Origin: Roridomyces roridus
Lineage: Eukaryota; Basidiomycota; Agaricomycetes; Agaricales; Mycenaceae
Assembly (NCBI GenBank): GCA_029378245.1
Contig: JARKIF010000038.1
Span: forward strand, 248,001 to 312,000
Direction: 5' to 3'
Length of the DNA stretch: 64,000 nucleotides
Below the pieces are notes generated by a model that had not been told where the DNA came from, did no database searches, and saw only the letters and a program-made list of their open reading frames with translations. A program made the translations under genes and the position numbers. Below are positions 1-9,668 of the stretch, one piece after another. Position 1 is the stretch's first letter, and every line of letters starts with the position of its first letter.

Positions 1-660
1 AACGCAGTCCGGTTCAAGCGCGCCTAAGATCACTTTATTACTGAGGCTGGGCACGGTCGCTGGCCATGGTCATAACACCCGACGCCTCATCCTGTTACAT
101 GTCCAGTTCGATACTCGAAAGCCTCCGTACTAGGTGTAACAAGCTGATACAAGCCCAGGTTCAACTCCTGCCGTGAGCATATATAGTGTCTGGATTGAGC
201 ATCTTTTTATCCACAGAGACAGGCCGAGGAGTGGTCGAGGGCGCACCTGTAGCAAATACCAACTTGAGTTGGGTGCATGATGGCCGTTCAAACTACTGAG
301 TTTGCTTTAGTGGATCCTGGTCAATAACGAATACATTTGATCAACGAAACCTGCCCCTATTTAATGATCTTGGCTCAATACGAAGAAGATACACGGGAGC
401 AGGTTCGACTCCTGCCCGGGTTGTTGGAGGCTCGATGCTTGTTTTTTGGAGGTGAATGCGAGAGGAGTCAAGTTCGACTGCTGGATGTCCTCGATTTTCA
501 CTCGCACCCGCAAGCTCGAAAGACAAGAATGGAATTCGATAGCGGACGTAGTACCGCGAGATGCACAATAGCTTAGGGTAGGATCGACAATATAAGAATA
601 CCAATAACTTTGCAAGAATCTACGACGCCGTCAGCCCAACCTTAACGAAGCAAAAGAAGA
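1..660. other. gene-poor stretch with T-arm-like motifs
   Basis: I see no convincing gene. The short reading frames overlap each other on both strands and match nothing I know. Three motifs resemble a tRNA T-arm (B box), near 155-175, 400-420 and 470-485. The middle one has a perfect 5-bp stem around the loop TTCGACT, but no matching acceptor or anticodon arm, so none is a tRNA gene. They may be remnants of tRNA-derived repeats. Confidence 0.4.
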
Positions 661-680
661 ATGCACTCACACGCGTACGC

Positions 681-1661
681 CTACTCATCCTCCCCCTTCT
701 CTACCACAACCTCACTCCCAACAACGAGCAGCTTCCTAAGCTTAAAACACGCCTCCCTGCGATTAACCCTCTTCCCAATACTCTGCATCCCCAATATCCC
801 AGGGTACGAAGGGAACGCCTTGGGAATCTTGCGGCCCGTGCCTGCGAGTACGACGTTTTCGGCAGCCTGCGAATCACCCTTGGCTTGTAATTCTTCGCGG
901 GTGCTGACAGCCCGCCTGTAGTCGTCTGCTTTCGAGGCGTATGTTGAGAGCGCGGATTTGCGTTTGGTGCTGAGGTGCGAGGTGAGCGCTTCTTCCGAGC
1001 CGAATTTGGTGATGGCACTGGGAGGAGGGGTGAGGAGGGGTTGGGAGGACAGTCGGGGAGGAGACGCGTACACTTGTTTGGCAAGTGCGTCGCTGACGAG
1101 ACGGGTGGCGCGTTTGGAGGTACGGCGTGGGTCGACCCAGTCCCTAAGGAGGTTAGCTTGAGCGACAGAGGAGTGGATTGGCATGCGCACAGGATGATCA
1201 AATGGTACAATTCGCTTTCACGTAGATCGTATTTCGCGGCGGCCGTGCCGAGGGAGAGCACGGCAAACTCGTCCGTCTCGAGACATTCGTCGCACACGCG
1301 CTGTAAGTTTGTCAGATATACGAGGGAAGCTCAAGGAGAAGAGGCTTGCCTCCATGTGGAGAATAAAGAGCTGCGACGCCTCTGCTCCACAAACTTCGCA
1401 CTTGTCCTTAATGCAGGTGTAGACGAGCGTGCGCTTCGAGAACGCGTCAAGGACGTTCGAGTTGGTGAGGACTGTTTCGAGGGAATCGTCCGTGTTGTTG
1501 GTGATCTTGGAGAACCATTCTGCCCAGCGTTTGTCGCTGAGGACAAAGGCGCGCCAGTAAGTAGAGACGTGACTGAGGGAGAGGAGGTCGTAGGGGCCCA
1601 GGTGCTTGGTGGCCATGAACTGGAGCTCGATGGGAGCGGTGTTTAAGCGCGAGAGAGACAT
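681..1661 (-). CDS. F-box protein, three exons
   Basis: Likely an SCF ubiquitin-ligase substrate adaptor. Proposed exons are 1661-1350, 1300-1209 and 1143-681, which join to 289 codons without a stop. Exon 1 carries an F-box from about residue 8: PIELQFMATKHL, then LLSLSHVSTYWR and KRWAEWF. A Cys pair (CEVCGAE) and a second (VCDECLE) follow, which could bind zinc. Intron 1 is GC-AG (49 nt, GCAAGC donor); intron 2 is GT-AG (65 nt) with a CTAAC branch site close to the acceptor. The C-terminal part is basic and helical and has no known domain. The reading frame extends further upstream antisense to the neighbouring SDR, but I start at the ATG just before the F-box. The gene is divergent from the SDR with about 100 bp between starts, so they probably share a promoter. 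Substrate unknown. Confidence 0.75.
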
Positions 1662-1763
1662 CTTGACGCGACTGGACGCGATGTGCGATATGGGCGGATG
1701 AAAGAGGCGCGTTTGTTCCCACGCTCGGGCATCAACAAAATAGCTCCGTGACTCGAAACAGTC

Positions 1764-2453
1764 ATGTCGTCGGAGCAGATCGTCTTGGTCGTCGGCGCAT
1801 CTCGAGGCATAGGCCTCGCCCTCCTTCAGCAACTGGCTGAAACACCAAACACCAAGGCCATCGGGTCTGTCAGAGCCACCAACGCTGCGCTCGACGTGCC
1901 GAATGCCACCGTCCTCACGCTCGACATCTCTGACGATGACTCGGTCTTGAAAGCAGCGTCCCAGATCCCCGAGCTCGACACGCTCATCATCAACGCGGGC
2001 ATGGGCAAGAAAGACCCCGTGACGACGACCTCCACTGCCGAGCTGGCAACGTACCTCAACGTCAATCTCCTCGGCCCACACCGCGTCATCCGAGCCTTCC
2101 TCCCCGCTCTTCGTGCACGCAAAACACGGCGCATCATCGTCATCTCCTCCTCCAGCGGCTCGATCGGGCAGCAGGCCCTCCCCGGCTCGATTGGGCTTGC
2201 AGGCTGCTACGGTACCTCCAAGGCTGCCCTCAATATGCTCGCGGTGCAGACGCACAATGAGCTGCAAAAGGAGGAGTTTACCGTCGTTCCCATTCATCCT
2301 GGATGGGTTGCCACGGATATGGGCAACGCTCATGGGCCGGGGGGTATGTCGCCGGAGACCTCGGCCAAGGCCATGCTCAAGCTCATTGACGGGCTCACGA
2401 CCAAGGAGAGCGCGACGTTTTATAGGTTCGATGGGGAGAAGATGCCGTGGTAG
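1764..2453 (+). CDS. short-chain dehydrogenase/reductase (C-factor-like SDR), intact
   Basis: A 229-residue single-exon NAD(P)-dependent oxidoreductase. The N-terminal Rossmann fold begins VLVVGASRGIGLAL (TGxxxGxG variant, residues 7-20). NAG is present in LIINAGMG (about residue 75), the catalytic Ser lies in the VISSSSGS segment, and the YGTSKAA motif supplies the YxxxK pair. A PGWVATDMG loop follows, as in C-factor and sniffer-like SDRs. Length is normal for a classical SDR. Codon use is GC-rich at third positions, unlike the AT-richer DNA downstream. A decayed paralogue lies at 30048-30681. Substrate cannot be told from sequence. Confidence 0.93.
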   Translation: MSSEQIVLVVGASRGIGLALLQQLAETPNTKAIGSVRATNAALDVPNATVLTLDISDDDSVLKAASQIPELDTLIINAGMGKKDPVTTTSTAELATYLNVNLLGPHRVIRAFLPALRARKTRRIIVISSSSGSIGQQALPGSIGLAGCYGTSKAALNMLAVQTHNELQKEEFTVVPIHPGWVATDMGNAHGPGGMSPETSAKAMLKLIDGLTTKESATFYRFDGEKMPW

Positions 2454-2639
2454 AAGAATAGTACGCAATAGGATGACTCTTGCACATTGCTTGCGACGTT
2501 GAACGCTTCAAGTTGCCCAACGAAGATATCGTCCAAGGTGGGAAGGAAAAATTTAAAAACCCAAGTCTGGACATTGGGTTCCACCGGCGTCCCGTATCCT
2601 CGCAGTCTCCCTTGCAGACGGCGATAGCCTCCCGTTGGA

Positions 2640-3850
2640 ACCGGGAATCATCTTCTCTTACTTGTTTTATAGCGTTCGACCACTGTACACAACGCCCGGA
2701 AGCACACGGCGTGCGCCTGCTAATCATTGTGGTGTTGCTCATAGGTACTTATAGGTAGGGATCCCGTTCGACTCGGGGCTGGGCCGTTTATTGCCGGTGC
2801 TCTCCTTTTTCCTCGAGGGACTTCAAGGGACCAAAAGCCTGCGAAAAGTCGTCCACCTCAAGCAAGGTATGTCCGACGCCTTCAACCACTTATTTTCATG
2901 CAGCGAACGCAGATCTAGACGCAGTGATTCAAACTGTGCAGGGATGACAACGTTCTCTGGTTTGGTTTACTTATCACGTTCGACGACTTGTGAACGACGC
3001 CCAGCAGCACACGGCATGCACCTGCTACTCATTGAAACGAAGTTCGCATCTGGGCAGGGGAACCTCGTTCGACTCGAGGCCGGGCCGTGTTTTGTGACAC
3101 ACCATCCATGCTTTTTGGGCAGCAATCCTCTTCAAGTGTATATCCGTGAGTACGCCGTCACGTTACGCGCGGTGGTCCTCAAGAAGAAAAGTCTTTCGCC
3201 TCGAGCAAGATTTTATCCGACGCTTTCAACTTATTTCCATCTTCTTTGGCTTGGTTTATCCTGTTCGACGACTGGTGAACGATGCCCAGAAGCACACGCC
3301 GTGCACCTGCTACTCATGGCGTCAACGATGCATGGGACATTTCGGAAGGGGACCTCGTTCGACTCGGGGCTGGGCAATAGGTTTGCTCCGCCGTGATTAT
3401 TCTTGTTTTCTCGGTGAGAAGCCTCTCCGCAATTACACGGATCACCACTTTGCCCGGCGGGCCTCGAGCAGGGAAGGGCTTGCTGCGAGAGCAAGGTATG
3501 TACAACGCGTTTCAACTTTGGATTTCCTATGCTATTCTCTCTGGCCTAATACTTGAAGGCTCATACCACGACACTGCGCCGTACGCGGGGTCGCGTTGGT
3601 ATTCTGCCGCTCAGTTGGAACCGAGAACTGGTGGACGACGCCCAGAAGCACCCGGCGTGCACCTGCTACTCATTACCCATGAGTGCACGAAGCTGTATTC
3701 GCAGGGGGACCTCGTTCGACTCGGGGCTGGGTGATAGATACTGCGTCGAGTTTTTATTTTCTTTGCCAGAGCCATGCGTCAGTTATGCAGACTTTCGCGG
3801 CTCACCTCGAGAGAAAGGTATGTACCACACATTCAAGTTTCAACTTTAAA
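2640..3850 (+). repeat. degenerate tandem array, about four units of 290-360 bp
   Basis: Four diverged units share the same landmarks in order: a GTTCGACSACT-like box, a GCCCAGMAGCACACGG-like box (near 2694, 2998, 3283 and 3640), CACCTGCTACTCAT, then CTCGTTCGACTCGGGGCTGGG (near 2767, 3068, 3355 and 3713), then AAGGTATGT or a variant. The TTCGACT core is flanked by a 5-bp stem (CCTCG/CGGGG or CGAGG), like a tRNA T-arm. The first and last boxes of a unit are complementary (GCCCAG/CTGGGC). No unit keeps a full tRNA cloverleaf. Open frames across it change from unit to unit, so it is probably non-coding. A tRNA-derived SINE-like repeat is possible. Confidence 0.6.
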
Positions 3851-4108
3851 TGTCATAAATATACCTTCCCTGTTCAGCAGGGACCAAAATAGTATTCAAC
3901 CATGTTCTCTAGGCTGATCGCCCTTCGATCTCAAGCTCTGCGCCGTGAAGCTGATTCGGGGCGGCCGTAGTAAGGCTTGGATGAATCATTTTTCTTTCTT
4001 ACGCAGTGCCATGCGTCCGCTGCCACTGCTTACCGTTTCCTGCGCAGTGCGGGTGTGATGCGGTGCGGATTCTGGAGCTTCACGGTGACTGAAGTGCAGG
4101 TTGACCTC

Positions 4109-5391
4109 TATGGCGGTCCGACTGCACATTTAAATATCCCACACTTTTATGGACCTTCCCATACTTTTATAAGGAAAATTTTGTCTTTCCCATACTTTTT
4201 GAGTCTTTTGAACACTGAAAGAAAGTGTGGGGAAAAGTCAAACTTTCCCCCACTTTTATTGAGGCGAAGTCAAACCTCCCACACTTTTATCGCTTAGCCT
4301 GCCGTCACTTTGATCGCCTGCCCTTGCTTCGTTGATCCCACACTTTTATTCAACTTCGAATTATCCCATACTTTTTTTCAACTGCAAAATTTCCCCATTT
4401 TCATTCAACCTCAAGACATCCCCACTTTGATTTGGTTCAATACACAGGCGGGCAGACGACGCCGACCACCGCGCAGCGCGCTCTCCCAACTGGTGCGTTT
4501 CACACCATAGCTAGGAGGGCGGGAGGGTGACATGATCAGCTGGCCTTTAGGGCGGGTAGTTATCGACGGGCCAGCTGGACTCAGACAGAATCACCGATTG
4601 TCACGGTGCGGCCTGCGGAGTGGGGCCAGCCAAGAGGGTTGAGAATCGAGATGCGCGGCTTGCCGATTGGGCCGTGGCGGCTAATGACGGCTATGAAAGA
4701 GAACGAGTGATCCACGGGCCACAGAGAGCTCTAGTGAGGAGCAAGGTACCCAGCCTTGCTCTGTGGTGAGAGTGGAGCAGTGGCAACGACAGGGGAGGGG
4801 GGGATGGCTTTAGTGCGAGTCCAGCCAATGATTTGACGACGTGGGCAGTGCGGGATTGGAGACCGGTCGGGCCGGAGCGCAGGACTTGATAAGACGAGGC
4901 GGCACGAGCAGAGCACATCAGATAGGATGAGGCCAGACACTCGTCTCGGAAGGCAGAGCTGAGAGGTCACAGGTGTCAGTCAGCCAGTAGTAAAGATCAT
5001 GGATGCATCATGCAACCCTGCGACAATGGTGTAAATTGAAGGCGGGGGATGGCACCCTTCGAGCCTGAAAAAGGTGGGGGAAGTGTCAAGGTCGAATGAA
5101 AGTGGGGAAATTTTGCAGTTGAAAAAAAGTATGGGATAATTCGAAGTTGAATAAAAGTGTGGGATCAACGAAGCAAGGGCAGGCGATCAAAGTGACGGCA
5201 GGCTAAGCGATAAAAGTGTGGGAGGTTTGACTTCGCCTCAATAAAAGTGGGGGAAAGTTTGACTTTTCCCCACACTTTCTTTCAGTGTTCAAAAGACTCA
5301 AAAAGTATGGGAAAGTCAAAATTTTCATTATAAAAGTATGGGAAGGTCCATAAAAGTGTGGGATATTTAAATGTGCAGTCGGACCGCCATA
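4109..5391. mobile_element. non-autonomous DNA transposon (foldback-type) with about 320-bp terminal inverted repeats
   Basis: The ends TATGGCGGTCCG and CGGACCGCCATA are exact inverted copies. Complementarity continues inward for roughly 320 bp, with only scattered mismatches, to about 4430 and 5066. The element is bounded by a 6-bp direct repeat, GACCTC, at 4103-4108 and 5392-5397, a target-site duplication. Each arm is built of short repeated words of the type CCCACACTTTTAT (at least six per arm). The roughly 630-bp interior has no transposase. The superfamily is not clear: long TIRs suggest a Mutator-like or foldback element, but the TSD is shorter than the usual 8-10 bp. High similarity of the arms suggests recent insertion or conversion between arms. 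Confidence 0.85.
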
Positions 5392-5397
5392 GACCTC

Positions 5398-6086
5398 GAG
5401 GAGCTTGTAGGGAAACGAGCGAGATGAGGTCGGGAAAGGGTTCAGCAGCGTAGTTAAACACGCTCAAACCCCGGGGTACAAAGTAGAGAGTAGCCTGTAT
5501 ACGAGGCCTTCGAAGCACCCCGTATGCGGAGAACAGTTGTACGCGTGTTCAGGCATGCAGGGGGTCTACTAACCGTATAGGTGGTTCGCCTCAAGTATCA
5601 GAGAGTCAGGCCATCAATGCACATAACATGGTCCACAAAGTGCCGGTGGGACGCAAACCGTATCAAACGGTGGCAGGTAGACTGAGCAATGCCTTTGGGG
5701 CGAGAGACGAGAGTAAGAATTGATTGATTATCTAATAGTTACATGAAAATAGAATACGATGAGGCGCTGGTCGTGTCCAAGTACTTAAGCCCTCCAGGCG
5801 TCACAGGGGGTCGTTTACATGGAACGTCCCTCTCCTTCAAGTTGAAGCCTTGTCGTGTTCGACGTTGTTCGAGATAGAACCGGTGGGTTGAAGGGAAGCT
5901 TTCCTTCGTCCACCTGCTTAATACAGACTGGGAACATGCAGGAGGTAACCAGGGCTGAGAGCACCTTCACGTGCATGAAGCTCCAACTGTTGTGTTCCTT
6001 GATCTCATGGCATTCATCTTCAACTTGGAACTTAGAAAGTTGGAGGATTCAGAGTATGTACTTATGCATGGATGGCAAGGTGAATA
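5398..6086. other. intergenic, nothing recognised
   Basis: Sequence between two transposons. Short frames exist but show no domain or splice-supported gene. It may be host DNA split by the two insertions. Confidence 0.4.
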
Positions 6087-6094
6087 CAACCTTG

Positions 6095-9013
6095 CACCTA
6101 AGGAAGCACCGTTCGCGTACCTCGGGGACCAGGTAGGTAGCTTAATCCGTTGACACGAAGCGTACCTAACAGGTCGTGTCTACACAGCGCGGATCAGCTT
6201 ATTCCCAATTGGGAAGCACCTTCTGCCACGAGTCCCACGACACCACCACCGTCCTCGACCATCTGGGGCTCTGCCGCCAAACCGCGACTCGGAGCGACAT
6301 GGCTGATAATCCCCCGCTCTCAGCTTTCTTTCTGGGCACCGCTAGACTGTAGCTGCCTCTGCACCTCCGCCACTACGACGCTTGGGCTGGTACCGCTGCA
6401 CCCTTGCAGCTCCACGCGACGCAGTTTTTCTCTTGCTATCCGACTGCGGAACACCCTCGAAAGACGAACAATGTATGCGGCAGAGTCGTGTAGCGCTGGG
6501 ACAACGATTGCTCCGGCTACGGGCCTCTGCTTTCTACTGCCCTGCCTCTACCCACGCTCTCCATCTCCCCGTTGTGCTGCTCAACGGCCTGGACGGCGCG
6601 CCGTGACGCCATGGACAGCACAACCTCCCTCACCTCCGTCCCTCACCTCCGTCCCTCACCTCCGTCCCTCACCTCCGTCCCTCCTCACCTACCCTCCGTA
6701 TACACGCCAAGGCGATGGCGAGCATCGCGCGCAGCGGGCCGAGAGATCATGTTCACGGGATCGTTACAATGCCCGAGGCATTCGGCATCGCATTTGCGTG
6801 AATCATGCCCGAACGCGTAGTGCGGAAGCTGCGTGAGACAAGAATGCGCCGTTGACAGAGAGGGAGGGCGATCATCTGTGGTAAGGAGGCTAGGCCCGGA
6901 GTTGTAGACGTCGAGGATGGCGCTCGGTGTGCTTCAAGGCGGGCGCAAAGCACGCAGCGCGTCCAGGCGTCCAAGAACATGGCAGGTGGAGGTGGAGGTG
7001 AAGGTTAAGGTGACGGTGACGGTAGGGGTGATATAGCGAGGGGAGGTGAAGATATGGGAGTGGGCATAGGCTGAGGGGCGTTGGAGTCGAGTTCTTCGAA
7101 GGTAGGTTGTCTTACGGTGTTTTCTATCCTCACTGCTCAGCTTGTACTACCTATGGCACCTCCGCACAATACATTATGATACATCCACCTCCTCCCTCCT
7201 TCTCATTCTCCTCATTTTTGGGCATAGACCTTTGATTGAATACTACCTCTTCTTTGTTCAATGTAGATAAAATGGAATCCTTGACGACTGGGCCACCTCC
7301 AGCAGCTCCGTCGCGTCGGCAAGCCATTGAGTAATACCCGGGCAGCCAATCAGAAGCCGAATAAATATCGTTACCCACTTTTATTTTCCTATTTTCCTGC
7401 AGATTCCCTCCCTCGAAGGTCGGGATTTCATGTCGTAGGTCTGCCGCACCCGATTCGATTTTTCCCCCATTTTTCCCGGGTGTTTCAATACGCGAACACG
7501 GTTTCGTTCGAAAGGTGGGGTACTTCCCTATAGGTATTGATCCTCATGTTGCAACTTACTTTCAGACTGTCGCGCAAATAATTCACCCATCACCCAGCAC
7601 TGTTCCAAATGTTCTTTGAGGACTTTGCACGCCTCATCCGACTCTCAGTTTCTATTTCCTAACCTCAGACAAGTCGAATCAAACATGAATACATAGTTTC
7701 GCAATTGTGCAGAGCCGCTTCTCCCCCTTCTCCTCTTCGTCTCTCAACTCCTTGGCATACTCCCCACAGCCTTCTACTCTTTATTACCAGGCTAGAGTCC
7801 CGTTGCTGGGCAAGCACCAACGACAACACCGGATACGAGAACGAGGCCGAGGCCGAGGCCGACCCACCGGAGGATGCGTCGGGAGAAAGGGTCGAGAGAC
7901 GGGAGGACGAGGAGGGGTGGGCTGTGGGCTGTGGGATGTGGGATGTGCATTGTCGTAGACGGCGGAGCCCGTTACTTCGCAGGTAACCTAGTACCTACGC
8001 AGGGGAGTGAACTGTGACGCCGTTGCCGAACCACCGGAGGACGCGTTAAGAGAAGAAAAGTCGCGGGCCGGGAAAGGGATGCATCCGCTGTGGGTATGAA
8101 GGGCGCCGAGGTTGAGGTGTCGTGGACGTGGAACATTGTCTTCGAGCCACGCAGACATTCATTATTATTAATTTTAATTTCATCCGCGAGCTCGAGGCGA
8201 CGGACTTGGACACGCCTTCACAACCTCGCAGACGTATAGTCCAGACCGTCACCACCGTCGGCACCGTCGGCACTGCCCACACACTCGCACCTTCGACAGC
8301 TCCGCCGAGGCACTTCCGTGGATATTTTTGAGTATCTGCGGCTGTTAAGAGTTGGAAACATGATTAAAAAACTGTCGCGTACCGAGAGGCAGTAAGAAAC
8401 GGACATGGGTGGTGATATCAGCCCGGGAGCCCACCATATTAGCAATCCGCAGGCTGGCGGTACGTCAAGACTGTCGTATTGTGTGGAAGAGTACCTTGTC
8501 TTTGAGGTGCATTTGAGCCAGGAATGCGGAGGCGGCGTGCAGAACGGGGTGCAGGTACAAGGAACAGAGGTGGAGGGGTGACGTAGGGCACGCCGCACGC
8601 TTGTGGTAGTCGAAAGCGTCGTAGTCGACGGAAACGTGATCGTTGAGACACTCTTGAGGCAGAGGAATGCGGAGGAGGCGTGCGAGGCAGCCCCAAGGGG
8701 GCGGGTGAAGGAACAGAGGTGGTGATGTTAACGGAGATCTTCCAGCGGGCTTGAGGGTGCTTGAGAGGGCGAGAGGGTTCGTCAATAATGTGCTACAAGT
8801 CGAGGAATAGCGCCCTGGACGTGGATTGCCAACGGCGTGCCAGAGCGCTTGACGATGGTGGCGGGAGGAAGCAGGCGGAGCTTCCCAATCGGGCATAATT
8901 GATCCACCGCTGGTTTCGGAGGTCGTAGCCCGGGCCTGTTAGGTATGCTTCCTGTCAACGTTTTAAGCTATCTAACGGGTCCGCCGAGGACGGAAACGTA
9001 GCTTCCTTAGGTG
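6095..9013. mobile_element. non-autonomous DNA transposon, 2.9 kb, with 8-bp TSD (family copy 1)
   Basis: The termini are CACCTAAGGAAGC and its reverse complement GCTTCCTTAGGTG. An exact 8-bp target-site duplication, CAACCTTG, is at 6087-6094 and 9014-9021. The terminal inverted repeats run at least 130 bp with indels (both arms contain variants of GTTGACACGAAGCGTACCTAACAGG). A second family member with the same ends lies at 40036-41450. Within the element I find no transposase domain, so it is non-autonomous. It holds a minisatellite (6637-6691) and GC-rich low-complexity tracts. An 8-bp TSD fits hAT, KDZ/Zisupton or Mutator-like families; the termini alone do not decide. Confidence 0.88.
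6637..6691 (+). repeat. 13-bp minisatellite, about four units
   Basis: The unit CCTCACCTCCGTC is repeated about four times without interruption inside the 6.1-9.0 kb transposon. Frames across it give repetitive Ser/Pro/Thr-rich peptide that is unlikely to be made. Confidence 0.85.
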
Positions 9014-9341
9014 CAACCTTGAACCGACTGTTAGCGCAAGCCTTCCCGCCTGCAATCACTGCTTGTTTGATTCAGAGTGGCTGCATATATATGTGGTGTT
9101 TGCTCACTGGGAGTGGTGAGACCCAACTTACTTAATTGTTACATGAGGAATCTTTTGGTGTATGGGTCACTTTCTACCTGATTTATTCTTCAATCTTGTT
9201 TCGCCTGATTCTCGGAGTATTCTCAAAGTCAAGGCAGGTTGAAAAAAATATGTGAAACTGTGATTGGATGTTCGCAGAGCTTGTGGTGGGTGGTGGGTCA
9301 AGGGTGTGCAAAAGAGAATGGATCCGTTGGGGAGCAAAAGC

Positions 9342-9434
9342 TGATTCGACCCGGGTTCGAACCGGAGACCTCCTGTGAGTCACGTGACACGATTCATGTG
9401 AGACAGACGTGATAACCAACTACACCATCGAACC
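9342..9434 (-). tRNA. tRNA-Val (anticodon CAC) with 19-nt intron
   Basis: A full cloverleaf reads on the minus strand. The acceptor stem is GGTTCGA/TCGAATC (9428-9434 with 9343-9349) and the discriminator is A at 9342. The D-arm contains AGTTGGTTA. The anticodon stem is TCTGT/ACAGG with anticodon CAC at 9398-9400, and the T-arm is TCCGG-TTCGAAC-CCGGG. A 19-nt intron at 9378-9396 follows position 37, the canonical eukaryotic site. The spliced tRNA is 74 nt. The intron contains the palindrome GTCACGTGAC. A few T residues follow the 3' end but no long Pol III terminator tract is adjacent. Confidence 0.93.
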
Positions 9435-9668
9435 AGCAGGAGTTAGTCGCGGAAATATATTCAATCTGGCGGGCTACCTCCTCCATTCCACTAGTTTACC
9501 TGTATCTTCGTTGCAGTCGTATAGTGCTATGGTCTTACGGGTGCACTTTAATGATTTCAATTGAATTTGAACAATCAAGTATCCGGGTTGATATCAACCA
9601 GACTCAGTGCTGCGGCCTGCCCTGATCGGAATTGGATGATCGACGTTTGACTCTTGACGTTAACCACC

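Noticed and set aside
1218..2468. Minus-strand open frame of 416 residues across the SDR and the F-box gene
   Set aside because: Its first two thirds are the antisense of a clear SDR. Only the part after the F-box Met is kept.
2700..3750. Array units as real tRNA genes
   Set aside because: Only the T-arm and acceptor-like ends are conserved. The D-arm and anticodon arm are not, and one apparent ACC anticodon loop in the last unit is absent from the others.
4977..5520. Short proteins encoded in the transposon arms (for example IPHFYSTSNYPILFF)
   Set aside because: They are translations of the CACTTTTAT words and appear as mirror frames in both arms. No domain, start context or splice support.
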